From NCBI GenBank assembly GCA_030596395.1, contig JAUVKF010000016.1, positions 1 to 49,901 of the forward strand: 49,901 nt of DNA. The letters are read 5' to 3'. Position 1 is the stretch's first letter. Each line of letters starts with the position of its first letter. Position numbers and translations under genes: made by a program. Source of the stretch: Chlorobiota bacterium. GTDB lineage: Bacteria; Bacteroidota; Bacteroidia; Bacteroidales; F082. The notes beneath the pieces are model-generated. The model made no database searches and was not told the origin of the DNA. It worked only from the letters and a program-made list of their open reading frames with translations. Positions 1-9,026 of this stretch are shown here, piece by piece.

Positions 1-1
1 A

Positions 2-148
2 ATAAAATCAATCGAAGCAATTGCCCCGGTTCACCAAAAACAGTTATTAACCTACCTGAGATTGACAGATTTAAAATTAGGGTTACTGGTTAATTTTAAC
101 GAAGCATTGATCAAAAACGGAATTCAACGGATTGTAAATAATCTTTGA
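2..148 (+). CDS. GxxExxY-family protein, C-terminal fragment (cut by window edge)
   Basis: An open frame enters from the left edge and stops at TGA 146-148. It encodes the last 48 residues of a protein with the signature of the GxxExxY family (PD-(D/E)XK nuclease-like fold): a stretch reading IKSIEAIAPVHQKQLLTYLR, then LKLGLLVNF. This matches the C-terminal half of the complete family member at 10604-10978 (LEVKGISGIAKEHIAQTINY followed by LGLLVNF). The catalytic Glu and the GxxExxY motif would lie left of the window. An imperfect palindrome follows directly at about 151-213, as repeats also flank the second copy. Function is unknown; a nuclease role is inferred from the fold only. Confidence 0.75.
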   Translation: MKSIEAIAPVHQKQLLTYLRLTDLKLGLLVNFNEALIKNGIQRIVNNL

Positions 149-150
149 AT

Positions 151-213
151 TTTACGCAGAGCAGCGAAGATGCAGAGAAATCCCTTTGCGTCTCTGCGCC
201 TTTGCGTGAAAAA
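151..213. repeat. Imperfect palindromic repeat of the CACGCAGAG / CTCTGCG type
   Basis: The left arm starts TTTACGCAGAGCAGCGAAGA and the right arm ends CTCTGCGCCTTTGCGTGAAA. The arms are imperfect inverted copies, roughly 20 of 31 positions. Related sequence appears inside the element at 13895-14036 and in decayed form at 43171-43279. It sits immediately after the GxxExxY fragment. Confidence 0.7.
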
Positions 214-285
214 TCACCATGAAATGACAGATTAAAATAATTTTAAGTTTCATAAAAAGAATAATACTTTTTGGATTCTTAAAAT

Positions 286-308
286 GTAGGTATTCCTTTG
301 GGAGTGCA
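286..308 (-). repeat. 23-bp dispersed repeat, inverted copy of 43219-43241
   Basis: Positions 286-308 are the reverse complement of 43219-43241 with one mismatch. A weaker relative sits at 24207-24227. All three are intergenic and carry a CCAAAGG-AT-CCTAC core when read in one orientation. Confidence 0.7.
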
Positions 309-358
309 GTTTTGTGTTATAGCTCTTTCAAGTAAAATAATATGTTTCTCTATTATCA

Positions 359-3193
359 TCAATAACTAAACCCAAACAAAAATTCGTAGAATTGTGTTCC
401 ATCGTAAAAGCGGTGTGATACCCTTAATCCGAGATTAACATTTACAAGAATGCTAAGAAAATGCCAGTCGGTGTAAACTTCAGCACCCAATGAAGACATC
501 ATATTTACAACTCCATCCTTGTCTGTGCCCTGCAAATAATCGTAAAACAATTTTGAATAAATCCTTTTCAGGTAAAAAACGCTTGGAACATTTAAGTCGG
601 GGTATGCAATTGGGAAGGCATAATCAGACCTGATTGAATAATATTCCGGGTAAAAAATATCTGAATATCCCCGTGGAACCGCTACAAAATTGCTAAAAGA
701 ATAATTCCCCGTTACCGTCTTTTGATATCCGCCATAAATTCGAATCCCCTGATGCCGGATAATTCCCGGGAAATAAAACCAGGCAGTTAAGCCAGCCTGA
801 GAATTAACGTATTCCGAAAATGGTGTATCTCTGTAAAGCAAATCTATGCTTTGCCCCCATTTGGGGTAAATGTCTCTGGCAGATCTCTTATATTGATTGT
901 AAGCATAAAACCTGTAAAGAGGAACCGTAAAATCATTTTCCTTAAAGGAAGCGCCAACATCTTTGTTCATCCTGCGAAATTTCTGCTTCAAACCTACAAT
1001 CGGCTGCATCCCTTTTATCCATTTACTGCTTGTAAAGTTTAAAGGTAAACTTAAGGTTAGCGACACATTTGTTTCGCGCCATTTCAATGGGATTACTTTG
1101 GTAGTATCGGGTTGATAAATAGCCTTACGTCCACCATAATCTACCTTGAACCCTATCACCGGATACCAGCCATAATAATCAAAGCCAAACTCGATCTTGC
1201 CGGTTTGTTCGTTAACGTCATACAAATAACTGAGGGTAGTTACAGCGGTGCTGAGCTTGTTCTGCGACATCAAAGTTACACCCGGATTCAGGGTATAGTT
1301 ATCAACATCAATTGAAACCGGTGCCCAACTATGCAGATAAAACATGTGCCCCCCCTTGCGGTACTTTTTTTCGTCGTAAGCAGAGTCAGGTACTTTTATT
1401 TCGTCAAGATTAAATGATTGAGGTTTGACTATACGGTCAGCTAAATACTCATAATTTATTTCAGAAAGATTAACAAGCTCAATATTCTCTGGATTAAAAT
1501 CTATCCTTGCCAGTTTATTACCGTCTGCGGTATAGTAGGAGAAATAAAGTGATTCTCCGTCATTTGAAAAGGAAACATTATTAGCGCCAAATCTTGAATC
1601 GAACACTTTGTAAGCTTTTCCGGTTTCAGTATCAATAGCGTAAATATTGTCTTTTCCTTCATAAGTTCCGGTGTAAACAACCCAATTGTTATACATCACA
1701 GGCCATCTAATTTCCTTATAAGAGAATGGCAGTAAATACTTTATCTCCCAATTTTGTGTGTCAATGCTTACGATGCTTTTCCCCTGCTTCCCTAAAATAA
1801 CTACAACAATAAAACGGTCGTCGTTAGACCAGTGTGGAGTTGTGAAAAACAGGTTTTCATTGGTGCCGATTTCATTAATCAATTCTCCTGAATTAGCATC
1901 GATGATGTGCAAATAGTATTTTAATTGATCAGACACATAAACTGTTACTACATGTGCACCGTTATTAGAAAGATCGGGAGCAAAGTATCGGGATCGTTTT
2001 GTAAGTTTTTTTAGTTTACCGGTTTCAAGATCAAATAATTTAATTACAGAATAGCTTCGTAAATCCCACCTTGGGTCATACGCCTTTTCATTCCAGCAAA
2101 TTTTGTTTTTAGAAACAGATAGTGATTCACGAAAATCAAAACCCGGAGTGAAAATCCTTTTTTCTTTCCCGTCAGGATAAATTCTTACAAACCGATTGAT
2201 GTCATCTATACCGGTTTTCTCAATAATTACTGATCCGTCATCTACTTCATTGGGGAACAGATAATTGGTAAAATACTTTTTGATTGGGGACAAAACAGTT
2301 AAAGAGGTGTCGATACCCGGTTTATCATGTATCCACCATTCCTGTTTCAGCGAACGCAATTCATTGTTGTAAAATTGCACTTTATACATTCCGGTTTGCT
2401 TTTTGATTGAGGTAGTAAATGGCACCAGATAATAAGGCCTTCTTGCAACACGGTTCATTGTCCAATTCCACATTTCGGTTCCGAAGGCTTCAATTCCTCT
2501 GGCGGTTAGCTGATAACCCAGTGTGTAATGATCAGGAACAAAATCACGATAAGATCCAAAAGATGCTTTATCATATTTGTAAATCTTCTTGTCGAGTATC
2601 TGCGCTTTGAGTGGATATATAAAATCCGGAACCCTTCCCCTTCCACTGTTGCTATAAATTGTTTCCGAATAAACCGCGTCACCTTCAATAAACCAGAAGG
2701 GCAGATAAAGGCCCATTATAAATGCCACACCCTGTTCTCCAAAAACATAGTACAAACCTTTTGTCAACCCCTGCTTGAGTTTATATTGTTGAATTGTATG
2801 CCGATATTCGTGCAGCACTAGTTGGTCCTGCCAAATTTGAGGATAGATATCCTGTGAAGGCATTTCAAAGAGGTCTAAACGCATTGGCGCTATTGCCGCA
2901 TATGCATTTGCTGTGGTTGTCTGGTTATGAAGAATAACGGAAATTCGCCTGATATTACTATTGTAATCCTCATTGATAAAAGGTCCGGCTATACTCAGTG
3001 AGTTGATATAATATTGTGCCCAGTCGCTGTAGTTTTCAGGAAAAATAACCTGGAAATCTTTTGTTTTGATCTGCTTCCATTTGGTTGAACCCGGATCCTG
3101 GCCAGAAAGAAAATATTGAGCATTAATTGAATAAGATGCCAACAACAACACTAAAATAATTGCAATTTTATTCGAATTAACCAACTTATTCAT
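359..3193 (-). CDS. Outer-membrane protein: gluzincin-like peptidase, TolB-like propeller and C-terminal barrel
   Basis: A 944-residue exported protein. Residues 1-26 form a signal peptide ending SINAQ. Residues about 35-300 carry an HExxH zinc-peptidase motif (HEYRH, 128-132) followed by WFIEGD with a possible third ligand at E170, as in peptidase MA-like gluzincins. Residues about 310-620 contain repeated blades of the TolB/WD40-like kind (for example SNNGAHVV, SNDDRFIV, SNDGESLYFSY). From about 640 the chain is rich in alternating aromatic and polar strands and ends in FGFSY, a terminal aromatic typical of outer-membrane barrels. This suggests a peptidase plus propeller on the periplasmic side of a barrel. 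Substrate is unknown. It starts 25 bp downstream of the rluA-type gene on the same strand and may be its operon partner. Confidence 0.72.
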   Translation of the reverse strand: MNKLVNSNKIAIILVLLLASYSINAQYFLSGQDPGSTKWKQIKTKDFQVIFPENYSDWAQYYINSLSIAGPFINEDYNSNIRRISVILHNQTTTANAYAAIAPMRLDLFEMPSQDIYPQIWQDQLVLHEYRHTIQQYKLKQGLTKGLYYVFGEQGVAFIMGLYLPFWFIEGDAVYSETIYSNSGRGRVPDFIYPLKAQILDKKIYKYDKASFGSYRDFVPDHYTLGYQLTARGIEAFGTEMWNWTMNRVARRPYYLVPFTTSIKKQTGMYKVQFYNNELRSLKQEWWIHDKPGIDTSLTVLSPIKKYFTNYLFPNEVDDGSVIIEKTGIDDINRFVRIYPDGKEKRIFTPGFDFRESLSVSKNKICWNEKAYDPRWDLRSYSVIKLFDLETGKLKKLTKRSRYFAPDLSNNGAHVVTVYVSDQLKYYLHIIDANSGELINEIGTNENLFFTTPHWSNDDRFIVVVILGKQGKSIVSIDTQNWEIKYLLPFSYKEIRWPVMYNNWVVYTGTYEGKDNIYAIDTETGKAYKVFDSRFGANNVSFSNDGESLYFSYYTADGNKLARIDFNPENIELVNLSEINYEYLADRIVKPQSFNLDEIKVPDSAYDEKKYRKGGHMFYLHSWAPVSIDVDNYTLNPGVTLMSQNKLSTAVTTLSYLYDVNEQTGKIEFGFDYYGWYPVIGFKVDYGGRKAIYQPDTTKVIPLKWRETNVSLTLSLPLNFTSSKWIKGMQPIVGLKQKFRRMNKDVGASFKENDFTVPLYRFYAYNQYKRSARDIYPKWGQSIDLLYRDTPFSEYVNSQAGLTAWFYFPGIIRHQGIRIYGGYQKTVTGNYSFSNFVAVPRGYSDIFYPEYYSIRSDYAFPIAYPDLNVPSVFYLKRIYSKLFYDYLQGTDKDGVVNMMSSLGAEVYTDWHFLSILVNVNLGLRVSHRFYDGTQFYEFLFGFSY

Positions 3194-3217
3194 TTGTTAT
3201 AACTGATAAGAAGTGTC

Positions 3218-3922
3218 TTATAATTTACAAATTTCAATAAAATAATCCCAAAGTGGTTCAGATGGAGGATCACATACCACTTTTAGTGATGATTTCTTTA
3301 CAGGATGAATGAACTCGATTGACCTTGCATGTAGACTAATTGAACCATCCTTGTTACTACGTGGAAACCCATATTTTAAATCACCTTTAATTGGGCATCC
3401 GATTTTAGATAACTGAGCCCTGATCTGGTGATGACGTCCTGTTATTAAATTTACTTCCAGCAAAAAATAATCTTGGCTTGTGACGACTAAAGAATAGGAC
3501 AATTTTGCTTCCTTACTATTATCAACCGGTTTTTCGTAAACAAATGATTTATTCTTTTTCTGGTCTCTTCTCAGATGATGAAACAAGTTACCGTTTATCG
3601 CAGGTGGTTCATTTTTTACAACTGCCCAATACGTTTTTCTAATTTCCCGTTGCTTGATCAACTCATTCATCCTGCTCAAAGCCTTGCCTGTCCTGGCAAA
3701 AACGACTATTCCGCTAACCGGACGGTCAATACGATGAACTACCCCCAGAAATACATTTCCCGGTTTGTTGTACTTTTCTTTTAGGTATTGTTTGACCAGT
3801 TCGCTCAGTGGTTGATCTCCAGTTTTATCGCCCTGTACTATTTCGGATGGAAGTTTATTGACAACGATTAAATGATTGTCCTCAAACAAAATACGATCTG
3901 ACAGTTTGGTTGTCGTCATCAA
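3218..3922 (-). CDS. RluA-family RNA pseudouridine synthase
   Basis: Isomerises uridine to pseudouridine in rRNA or tRNA. The 234-residue protein has the family motif HRIDRPVSG, with the catalytic Asp at D66, and a later [10 protein letters not shown] motif near residue 164. There is no N-terminal S4 domain, so it resembles the short RluA/RluC-like enzymes of Bacteroidota more than RluD. The start codon overlaps the panB stop in an ATGA arrangement, which points to translational coupling. The exact target nucleotide cannot be read from the sequence. Confidence 0.9.
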   Translation of the reverse strand: MMTTTKLSDRILFEDNHLIVVNKLPSEIVQGDKTGDQPLSELVKQYLKEKYNKPGNVFLGVVHRIDRPVSGIVVFARTGKALSRMNELIKQREIRKTYWAVVKNEPPAINGNLFHHLRRDQKKNKSFVYEKPVDNSKEAKLSYSLVVTSQDYFLLEVNLITGRHHQIRAQLSKIGCPIKGDLKYGFPRSNKDGSISLHARSIEFIHPVKKSSLKVVCDPPSEPLWDYFIEICKL

Positions 3923-4734
3923 TATTGTTCTCTGTCGTTGGGGAAATCTGCTGATTTCACATCATGAATATAGGCAAGGAACGACCTGATCATTTCGTCG
4001 TGAAGATTATGATAGCGACGCAAAAACCTGGGCGAAAAATCCATGTTAATTCCCAGCATATCATGCGAAACCAAAACCTGGCCATCTACTTCTTTACCTG
4101 CACCAATACCTATTGTTGGTATCTTGATAGATTGGGTTACTTCAGCGGCCAGTTCTGAAGGAATTTTTTCCAAAACAATTCCAAAACACCCTGCTTCTTC
4201 AAGTAATTTGGCATCTTTCCTGAGCTTGGCCGCTTCCTGATCTTCCGTTGCCCGCACCACATAAGTCCCGAATTTGTTGATCGATTGCGGCGTTAAACCC
4301 AAATGCCCTAAAACAGGTATTCCAGCACTCAAAATTCGATCGATAGATTCCCTGATCTCCTCACCACCTTCAATTTTAATGGCATTGCAACCCGATTCTT
4401 TCATGATTCGAATTGCAGTATGCAAAGCTTCTTTTGAGTTACCCTGATAACTTCCAAATGGAAGGTCAACCACGACCAGCGCCCTAATTACTGCGCGCAT
4501 TACCGATGAGGCATGATAGATCATTTGATCAACAGTAATCGGTAATGTGGTTTTATGGCCTGCCATAACATTAGAAGCCGAATCACCGACAAGGATGACG
4601 TCAATTCCCGATTCATCAAGCAAACGTGCCATCGAATAATCATAACCGGTAAGCATGGCTATCTTTTCGCCTTTCAGCTTCATTTCCTGTAAAACATGGG
4701 TGGTAATTTTCGGAAGATCTTTTGTTGTATACAT
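3919..4734 (-). CDS. panB: 3-methyl-2-oxobutanoate hydroxymethyltransferase
   Basis: First step of pantothenate synthesis: transfers a hydroxymethyl group from 5,10-methylene-tetrahydrofolate to 2-oxoisovalerate, giving ketopantoate. The chain shows the expected order of PanB motifs: [62 protein letters not shown] and the metal/substrate-binding V-GD and E-K pairs. I chose ATG 4734 (MYTTKD, 271 residues), because the longer reading would begin with TTG at 4761 and add nine unconserved residues. It overlaps the following pseudouridine synthase gene by 4 bp. No panC or panD lies in the window. Confidence 0.96.
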   Translation of the reverse strand: MYTTKDLPKITTHVLQEMKLKGEKIAMLTGYDYSMARLLDESGIDVILVGDSASNVMAGHKTTLPITVDQMIYHASSVMRAVIRALVVVDLPFGSYQGNSKEALHTAIRIMKESGCNAIKIEGGEEIRESIDRILSAGIPVLGHLGLTPQSINKFGTYVVRATEDQEAAKLRKDAKLLEEAGCFGIVLEKIPSELAAEVTQSIKIPTIGIGAGKEVDGQVLVSHDMLGINMDFSPRFLRRYHNLHDEMIRSFLAYIHDVKSADFPNDREQY

Positions 4735-4840
4735 CTGATTTAAACTTTGATCAGGGAACAAATGTATGTTAAAATGAAGAATAAAAGGCGTGAATTAACA
4801 TCGAATTGATTTTTGTGTCAATACCTCTCTCAAATAACAA

Positions 4841-4848
4841 TATATTTG
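4841..4848 (+). promoter_or_regulatory. Bacteroidota -7 element for the TonB-dependent receptor
   Basis: TATATTTG fits the TAxxTTTG consensus and lies 34 bp before the start codon. No well-spaced -33 TTTG is obvious, so this is supported by the -7 box and its position only. Confidence 0.5.
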
Positions 4849-4882
4849 CCCCTTTTAAGTTAATCAGTCAGATTACTTAAAC

Positions 4883-7411
4883 ATGCCGGTACGACCAATA
4901 ATACTTTTAATACTTGCATTTTGTTTCCATCTGACAATTTCGGCCCAGACTGCTGTTGTAGAAGGAAGGATAACCGATTCGCTGAATAAGCCGGTTGATC
5001 TTGCCAATATTGCTGTTATCGGAGAAAAAACCGGAACAACATCAGATAAAAATGGCTTTTTCAAACTGGATGTGCCTGCTAACAAAGAGATTGTCCTCGG
5101 TATAAGTTTTATTGGTTTTGCTGATAAAAAAATTCAATTAAATCTTGAAGAAGACGAAAAAAGGACACTGAGCATCCAACTCAAAACCATCTCCACTACC
5201 CTACCCGGATTTGAAGTTCGTGACGAACGTTTGCGTACTGAAAGCATGGTGAGATTAAATCCCAAGAATGCCCTTGTGGTGCCTTCGATGGGGGACGGCG
5301 TAACAGATATTATAAAAACCCTGCCGGGAGTAAGTTCTAACAACGAGATGAGTTCGCAATACTCGGTTCGCGGCGGCAATTTTGATGAGAACAGTGTATT
5401 TGTCAACGATATCGAAATATACCGCCCATTTCTAATTAGCACAGGCGAACAGGAGGGTTTGAGTTTTATTAATTCGGCACTGGTATCTTCTATTCTTTTC
5501 TCAGCTGGTGGATTTGGAGCTGAATATGGGGATAAAATGTCTTCGGTATTAGACGTAAAATACAAGCGACCGAACGAGTTTGGTGGTTCTTTCTCGCTTA
5601 GTTTGCTTGGCGCTGAATTGAGTCTCGAAGGAACATCTGCAAAAAATAAATTCAGTTACCTGCTAGGTGGGCGTTACAAAACAAACCGGTATATTTTAAA
5701 CAGCCTGGAAACAAAAGGTGAATACAAACCTGACTTTATTGATTTTCAAACATTGTTGAATTATCAGTTTAACCCGAAATGGGAATTGTCGTTTTTGGGT
5801 TATTATTCCCGCAACCGGTATATTGTGGTTCCTTCAAGCCGCGAAACTGATTTTGGAACCATAACAGAAGTGCTTCGGTTCAAAGTTTATTTTGATGGAA
5901 ATGAAACTGACAAATATGAACTTTTCCAGGGAGGCCTGACCCTTGGTTTCAAACCGGAATCAAATATTGAGTTGAAACTGATTGCATCTGCTTTTAGCAC
6001 AACCGAAATGGAAACCTATGATATTCAGGGACAGTACTGGATCGGACAGGTTGAGAATAACCCGGGAAGTGAAGAATTTGGAGATGTTGTGCAATCAAAA
6101 GGAGTGGGCACTTACCTTGAACATGCGCGTAATTATTTTAACGCAAATGTCTATTCCATTGAACATAAGGGAGCAAAATACGGTGATAAAAGTACCTTAA
6201 AATGGGGAGTACGTTACCAATACCAGATGGTTGATGATGTGCTGAAAGAATGGGAAATGAACGATTCGACCGGATATTCACTGCCACACCCCACCAATAT
6301 TCCGGGTGATCCCAATCCTAATAATCCTGATTTTGATGTTTACTATTTTGTAAAAGGTCATAATAAAGTGAATATCAACCGGCTTGCTGCCTATATTTCT
6401 AATCAGTGGAATTTCAACCTGAAGAACAATGACCTGATCACCTTAACGGCAGGATTAAGGGCGAATTATTGGGATTTCAATCCCGAGTTTTTGCTTAGCC
6501 CACGCTTAAACTTCTCATACAAGCCTTATAAAAAGCAAAACCTGGTTTTCAGGTTTGCGACCGGTATTTATTACCAGCCACCATTTTATCGCGAAATGCG
6601 GAATATGGATGGCAGTTTGAATTATGATGTTAAATCACAAAAATCAATTCAATTCATACTTGGCAGCGATTACCGTTTCCAGGCATGGAACAGGCCCTTT
6701 ATTTTTACTACTGAAGTGTATTACAAGTACCTTGATAATTTAATTCCTTACACAGTTGATAACGTGAGAATCAGGTATTATGCTGATCAAACTGCAAAAG
6801 GATACGCTACCGGAATTGATTTTAAATTGTATGGAGAATTTGTGAAGGGTGTCGACAGTTGGTTGAGTCTTTCATTGTTAAAAACCCAGGAAGACATTTA
6901 TGGTGATTTTTATTTTGATTATTTCAATGCCGAAGGTGAAAAAATAGGAACCGGGCCAGAAATGAATCCTGAGGCTGCGGAGAATGTGAAAATAGAACCA
7001 GGATTTATCCCGCGACCAACTGACCGCCGCTTAAACTTCGCAATCTTTTTTCAGGATTATATTCCTGGAGCCCCATATTTGAAAATGCACCTCAGACTAT
7101 TGTACGGAACTGGCTTACCCTTTGGCCCACCAAATTCTGAGCGCTACAACCAAACCCTTCGTATGCCTGATTACAGAAGGGTTGACATCGGGTTTTCGTG
7201 GCAGTTTGTAAGTAAGAGTTCTGATTTCGGCCCGAAAAATCCCTTAAAACATTTTAAAACCATGTGGTTAAGCCTCGAAGTATTTAACCTGTTGCAAACT
7301 TTCAATACGGTTTCTTACATCTGGATTACGGATTACGACAACCGCCAATGGGCTGTTCCCAATTATTTAACACCTCGATTGCTCAATTTAAAATTAACTG
7401 CCGAGTTTTAA
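4883..7411 (+). CDS. TonB-dependent receptor with CarboxypepD_reg-like domain
   Basis: An 842-residue outer-membrane active transporter. It begins with a signal peptide (about 1-22, ending TISAQ), then a CarboxypepD_reg-like beta-sandwich (about 23-105, VEGRITDSLNKPVDLANIAV), a plug domain (about 135-230, including GVTDIIKTLPGVSSNNEMSS and SVRGGNFDENSVFVND) and a long barrel ending LNLKLTAEF with a C-terminal Phe. It is not a SusC: length and plug are of the smaller receptor type and no susD-like gene follows. The substrate is unknown. It is monocistronic by spacing. Confidence 0.9.
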   Translation: MPVRPIILLILAFCFHLTISAQTAVVEGRITDSLNKPVDLANIAVIGEKTGTTSDKNGFFKLDVPANKEIVLGISFIGFADKKIQLNLEEDEKRTLSIQLKTISTTLPGFEVRDERLRTESMVRLNPKNALVVPSMGDGVTDIIKTLPGVSSNNEMSSQYSVRGGNFDENSVFVNDIEIYRPFLISTGEQEGLSFINSALVSSILFSAGGFGAEYGDKMSSVLDVKYKRPNEFGGSFSLSLLGAELSLEGTSAKNKFSYLLGGRYKTNRYILNSLETKGEYKPDFIDFQTLLNYQFNPKWELSFLGYYSRNRYIVVPSSRETDFGTITEVLRFKVYFDGNETDKYELFQGGLTLGFKPESNIELKLIASAFSTTEMETYDIQGQYWIGQVENNPGSEEFGDVVQSKGVGTYLEHARNYFNANVYSIEHKGAKYGDKSTLKWGVRYQYQMVDDVLKEWEMNDSTGYSLPHPTNIPGDPNPNNPDFDVYYFVKGHNKVNINRLAAYISNQWNFNLKNNDLITLTAGLRANYWDFNPEFLLSPRLNFSYKPYKKQNLVFRFATGIYYQPPFYREMRNMDGSLNYDVKSQKSIQFILGSDYRFQAWNRPFIFTTEVYYKYLDNLIPYTVDNVRIRYYADQTAKGYATGIDFKLYGEFVKGVDSWLSLSLLKTQEDIYGDFYFDYFNAEGEKIGTGPEMNPEAAENVKIEPGFIPRPTDRRLNFAIFFQDYIPGAPYLKMHLRLLYGTGLPFGPPNSERYNQTLRMPDYRRVDIGFSWQFVSKSSDFGPKNPLKHFKTMWLSLEVFNLLQTFNTVSYIWITDYDNRQWAVPNYLTPRLLNLKLTAEF

Positions 7412-7459
7412 ATTTTTGTTAAAATTTAATATTATTTAGAAAAACTCTAAATTATGTAG

Positions 7460-7467
7460 TATATTTG
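7460..7467 (+). promoter_or_regulatory. Candidate -7 element in front of a hairpin series
   Basis: TATATTTG, an exact TAxxTTTG match, lies 49 bp after the TonB receptor stop and directly before a run of hairpins. No coding start follows nearby, so it may drive a non-coding transcript. No convincing -33 element was found. Confidence 0.4.
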
Positions 7468-7471
7468 TACT

Positions 7472-7712
7472 GTTCTAAAAAAAGAACACAGTTAACTATA
7501 GCAGGTTAATTTTTTGGGTTATCCCTCACATGAGGGTTTTTAGGTTAATAAGTGAAAATCCCTGTCCATCCCGGACGGGGGTTTTCAGTTTACCCCCCCC
7601 ATCGCCTCTTAATCTCCACCACAGGGAGAGAAAACTCCCAATTTCAAAATCTATCTTCCATACAGGAGGAAAATAGAGTAACAAAAACCCGCTATGTCGA
7701 CTTGGACATAGC
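7472..7712 (+). ncRNA. Hairpin-rich segment, possible structured RNA or attenuator
   Basis: Five stem-loops lie in a row: GTTCT/AGAAC (7472-7487), CCCTC/GAGGG followed by five T (7523-7541), a 14-bp stem (7554-7586, GTCC-ATCCC-GGAC at its tip, flanked by GAAAA and TTTTC), GGGAG/CTCCC (7624-7639) and GCTATGTC/GACATAGC (7691-7712). The second and third resemble intrinsic terminators. The G-run at 7577-7581 can pair instead with the C-run at 7593-7600, so alternative folds exist, as in attenuators. A TAxxTTTG box precedes it. I recognise no known RNA family. It could equally be a chain of terminators after the TonB receptor gene. Confidence 0.4.
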
Positions 7713-7840
7713 CTTTAGATTTGTCAATTATTAACAAGGAAAACTTGATTACTTCTTTAAAAGCTTGTAATGTGCTGATTTTCTTTTCTTTTTGTTACTT
7801 TTTCTTTTCTTTGTTGATAACGAACGATAATGTTAATAAC

Positions 7841-7973
7841 AAGACTGGGGTGAACTTTAGACTTAGCTAGGAATGACCTATGACCCGTATTAGTCCCCAT
7901 TCTTAAAAAGGTTACTAAGAACCAGATAGAATTTTAGTGTCGACCTAATAAAGGTCTTAGTTTACGTAACCTT
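7841..7973 (+). ncRNA. Candidate IS110 bridge RNA, two stem-loops with large internal loops
   Basis: IS110-family recombinases are guided by a bridge RNA from the element's non-coding end. Here stem 1 pairs AAGACTGGGG (7841-7850) with CCCCATTCTT (7895-7904), 9 of 10 bp, around a 44-nt loop. Stem 2 pairs AAGGTTAC (7908-7915) with GTAACCTT (7966-7973), is extended by TAAGA/TCTTA, and contains an inner hairpin GACCT/AGGTC (7942-7956) and a 21-nt one-sided loop (7921-7941). Loop 1 contains GACCCGTATT (7882-7891), the exact complement of AATACGGGTC beyond the transposase gene (9027-9036), as a donor-binding guide would. Two looped stems upstream of the gene match the IS110-group layout. RNA ends and loop assignment are inferred. 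Confidence 0.5.
7882..7891 (+). repeat. 10-bp inverted repeat, left copy (IS110 element)
   Basis: GACCCGTATT here is the perfect inverted partner of AATACGGGTC at 9027-9036. It lies 96 bp before the transposase start. It may be a subterminal inverted repeat of the IS1111 kind or a guide segment of a bridge RNA. Confidence 0.75.
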
Positions 7974-7987
7974 AAAATTAAAAAGTC

Positions 7988-8983
7988 ATGGACATAAAAG
8001 AAGTAATTGGAATTGATGTTGGAAAGCAAAAAAATGAAGCGCTTATTCACACCAAACAAAAGGTTCTTGAGTTTGACAACAACGCTGCCGGTTTTAGAAA
8101 AATGGAAAGATGGGTTTTGAAAAACACAGCTTATCAGAAACAACAGCTAATGTTTGCTTTTGAACATACAGGCCTGTATTCGTACCCACTTTCATTGTTC
8201 CTGACAGAAAAACAGTATTTATACATTGTCTTACCTGGCTTGGAACTGAAACGCTCAATGGGGATTACCCGGGGCAAGACTGATAAGATTGATGCAAAAA
8301 GAATTGCACTTTACACTTACGAAAAGCGTGAAAAACTTAAGCCTTTTGAATTGCCCCAAAAAGAAATTATCCAAATAAGGCGTTTGATTTCTTTACGTGA
8401 AAAGCTGGTAAAGCAACGTGCCGGATACAAAGGGACCTTAGGTGAATACAAACACTTTTTGAAAAAGAAAGACAATGAAATGCTGTTCATTGTACATGAA
8501 AAAATGATAAAAGAGCTTTCAAAACAAATCGAAAAGGTTGAAGAAAAATTAGATGAGATTGTCAAGCACAATGACCAGCTAAAACAAATGTACAACCTTA
8601 TAACCAGTGTTAAAAGTGTGGGAAAACAAACGGCATTGTTCATGATTGCCTTCACCAATGGCTTTACCTTGTTTAAAAACTGGCGGAAATTTGCCACATA
8701 CTCAGGTATAGCCCCGTTCCCTTACTCGTCAGGAACAAGCGTAAGGGGGAGAACAAGAGTTAGCAACCTGGCTAATAAACGTATAAAATCATTGCTCGAT
8801 CTTTGTGCCAAGAATTCAATCCAGTATAATCAGGAAATGAAGTTGTATTATCAAAAAAGGTTAGAGGAAGGGAAATCAAAAATGGGAACCATAAATATTA
8901 TTAGAAATAAATTATTGTCAAGAATATTCGCTGTTGTCGAAAGAGGAACTCCATATGTGAATACCATGAAATATGTAAATTGA
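7988..8983 (+). mobile_element. IS110-family transposase (DEDD recombinase)
   Basis: A 331-residue recombinase. The N-terminal RuvC-like DEDD domain shows D10 (GIDVGKQK), E59 (FEHTGLYS), D99 and D102 (KTDKIDAKRI). A coiled-coil stretch lies at about 165-200. The C-terminal Transposase_20 part has a helix-hairpin-helix-like segment (SVKSVGKQTALF, about 207-218) and the serine-containing motif YSGIAPFPYSSGTS (238-251), where S247 or S248 is the likely nucleophile. Every catalytic residue expected of the family is present and the frame is intact, so the element may be active. Flanks carry the 10-bp repeat at 7882 and 9027. Exact element ends cannot be fixed from one copy. Confidence 0.95.
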
Positions 8984-9026
8984 AAATGTTAATAAGAATT
9001 TTGATTAATTCTTGTTTTACTCATAG

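Larger units (their letters stand above)
7412..7987. other. Gene-free stretch between the TonB receptor and IS110 transposase
   Basis: This 576-bp stretch holds the hairpin series (7472-7712), a T-rich tract (about 7778-7813) and the structured upstream end of the IS element (7841-7973). A frame from GTG 7552 could encode 60 residues but it runs straight through the strongest hairpins, so I do not call it. Confidence 0.6.

Noticed and set aside
4735..4761. Longer panB start at TTG 4761
   Set aside because: It adds nine unconserved residues before an ATG that fits the family start; the same reasoning removed TTG extensions of arsC, parA, parB, lolA, the YkoF-like gene and the phosphodiesterase.
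7552..7734. A 60-codon frame starting GTG in the hairpin-rich segment
   Set aside because: It crosses three strong stems, has no recognisable features and uses a weak start; structure explains the sequence better.
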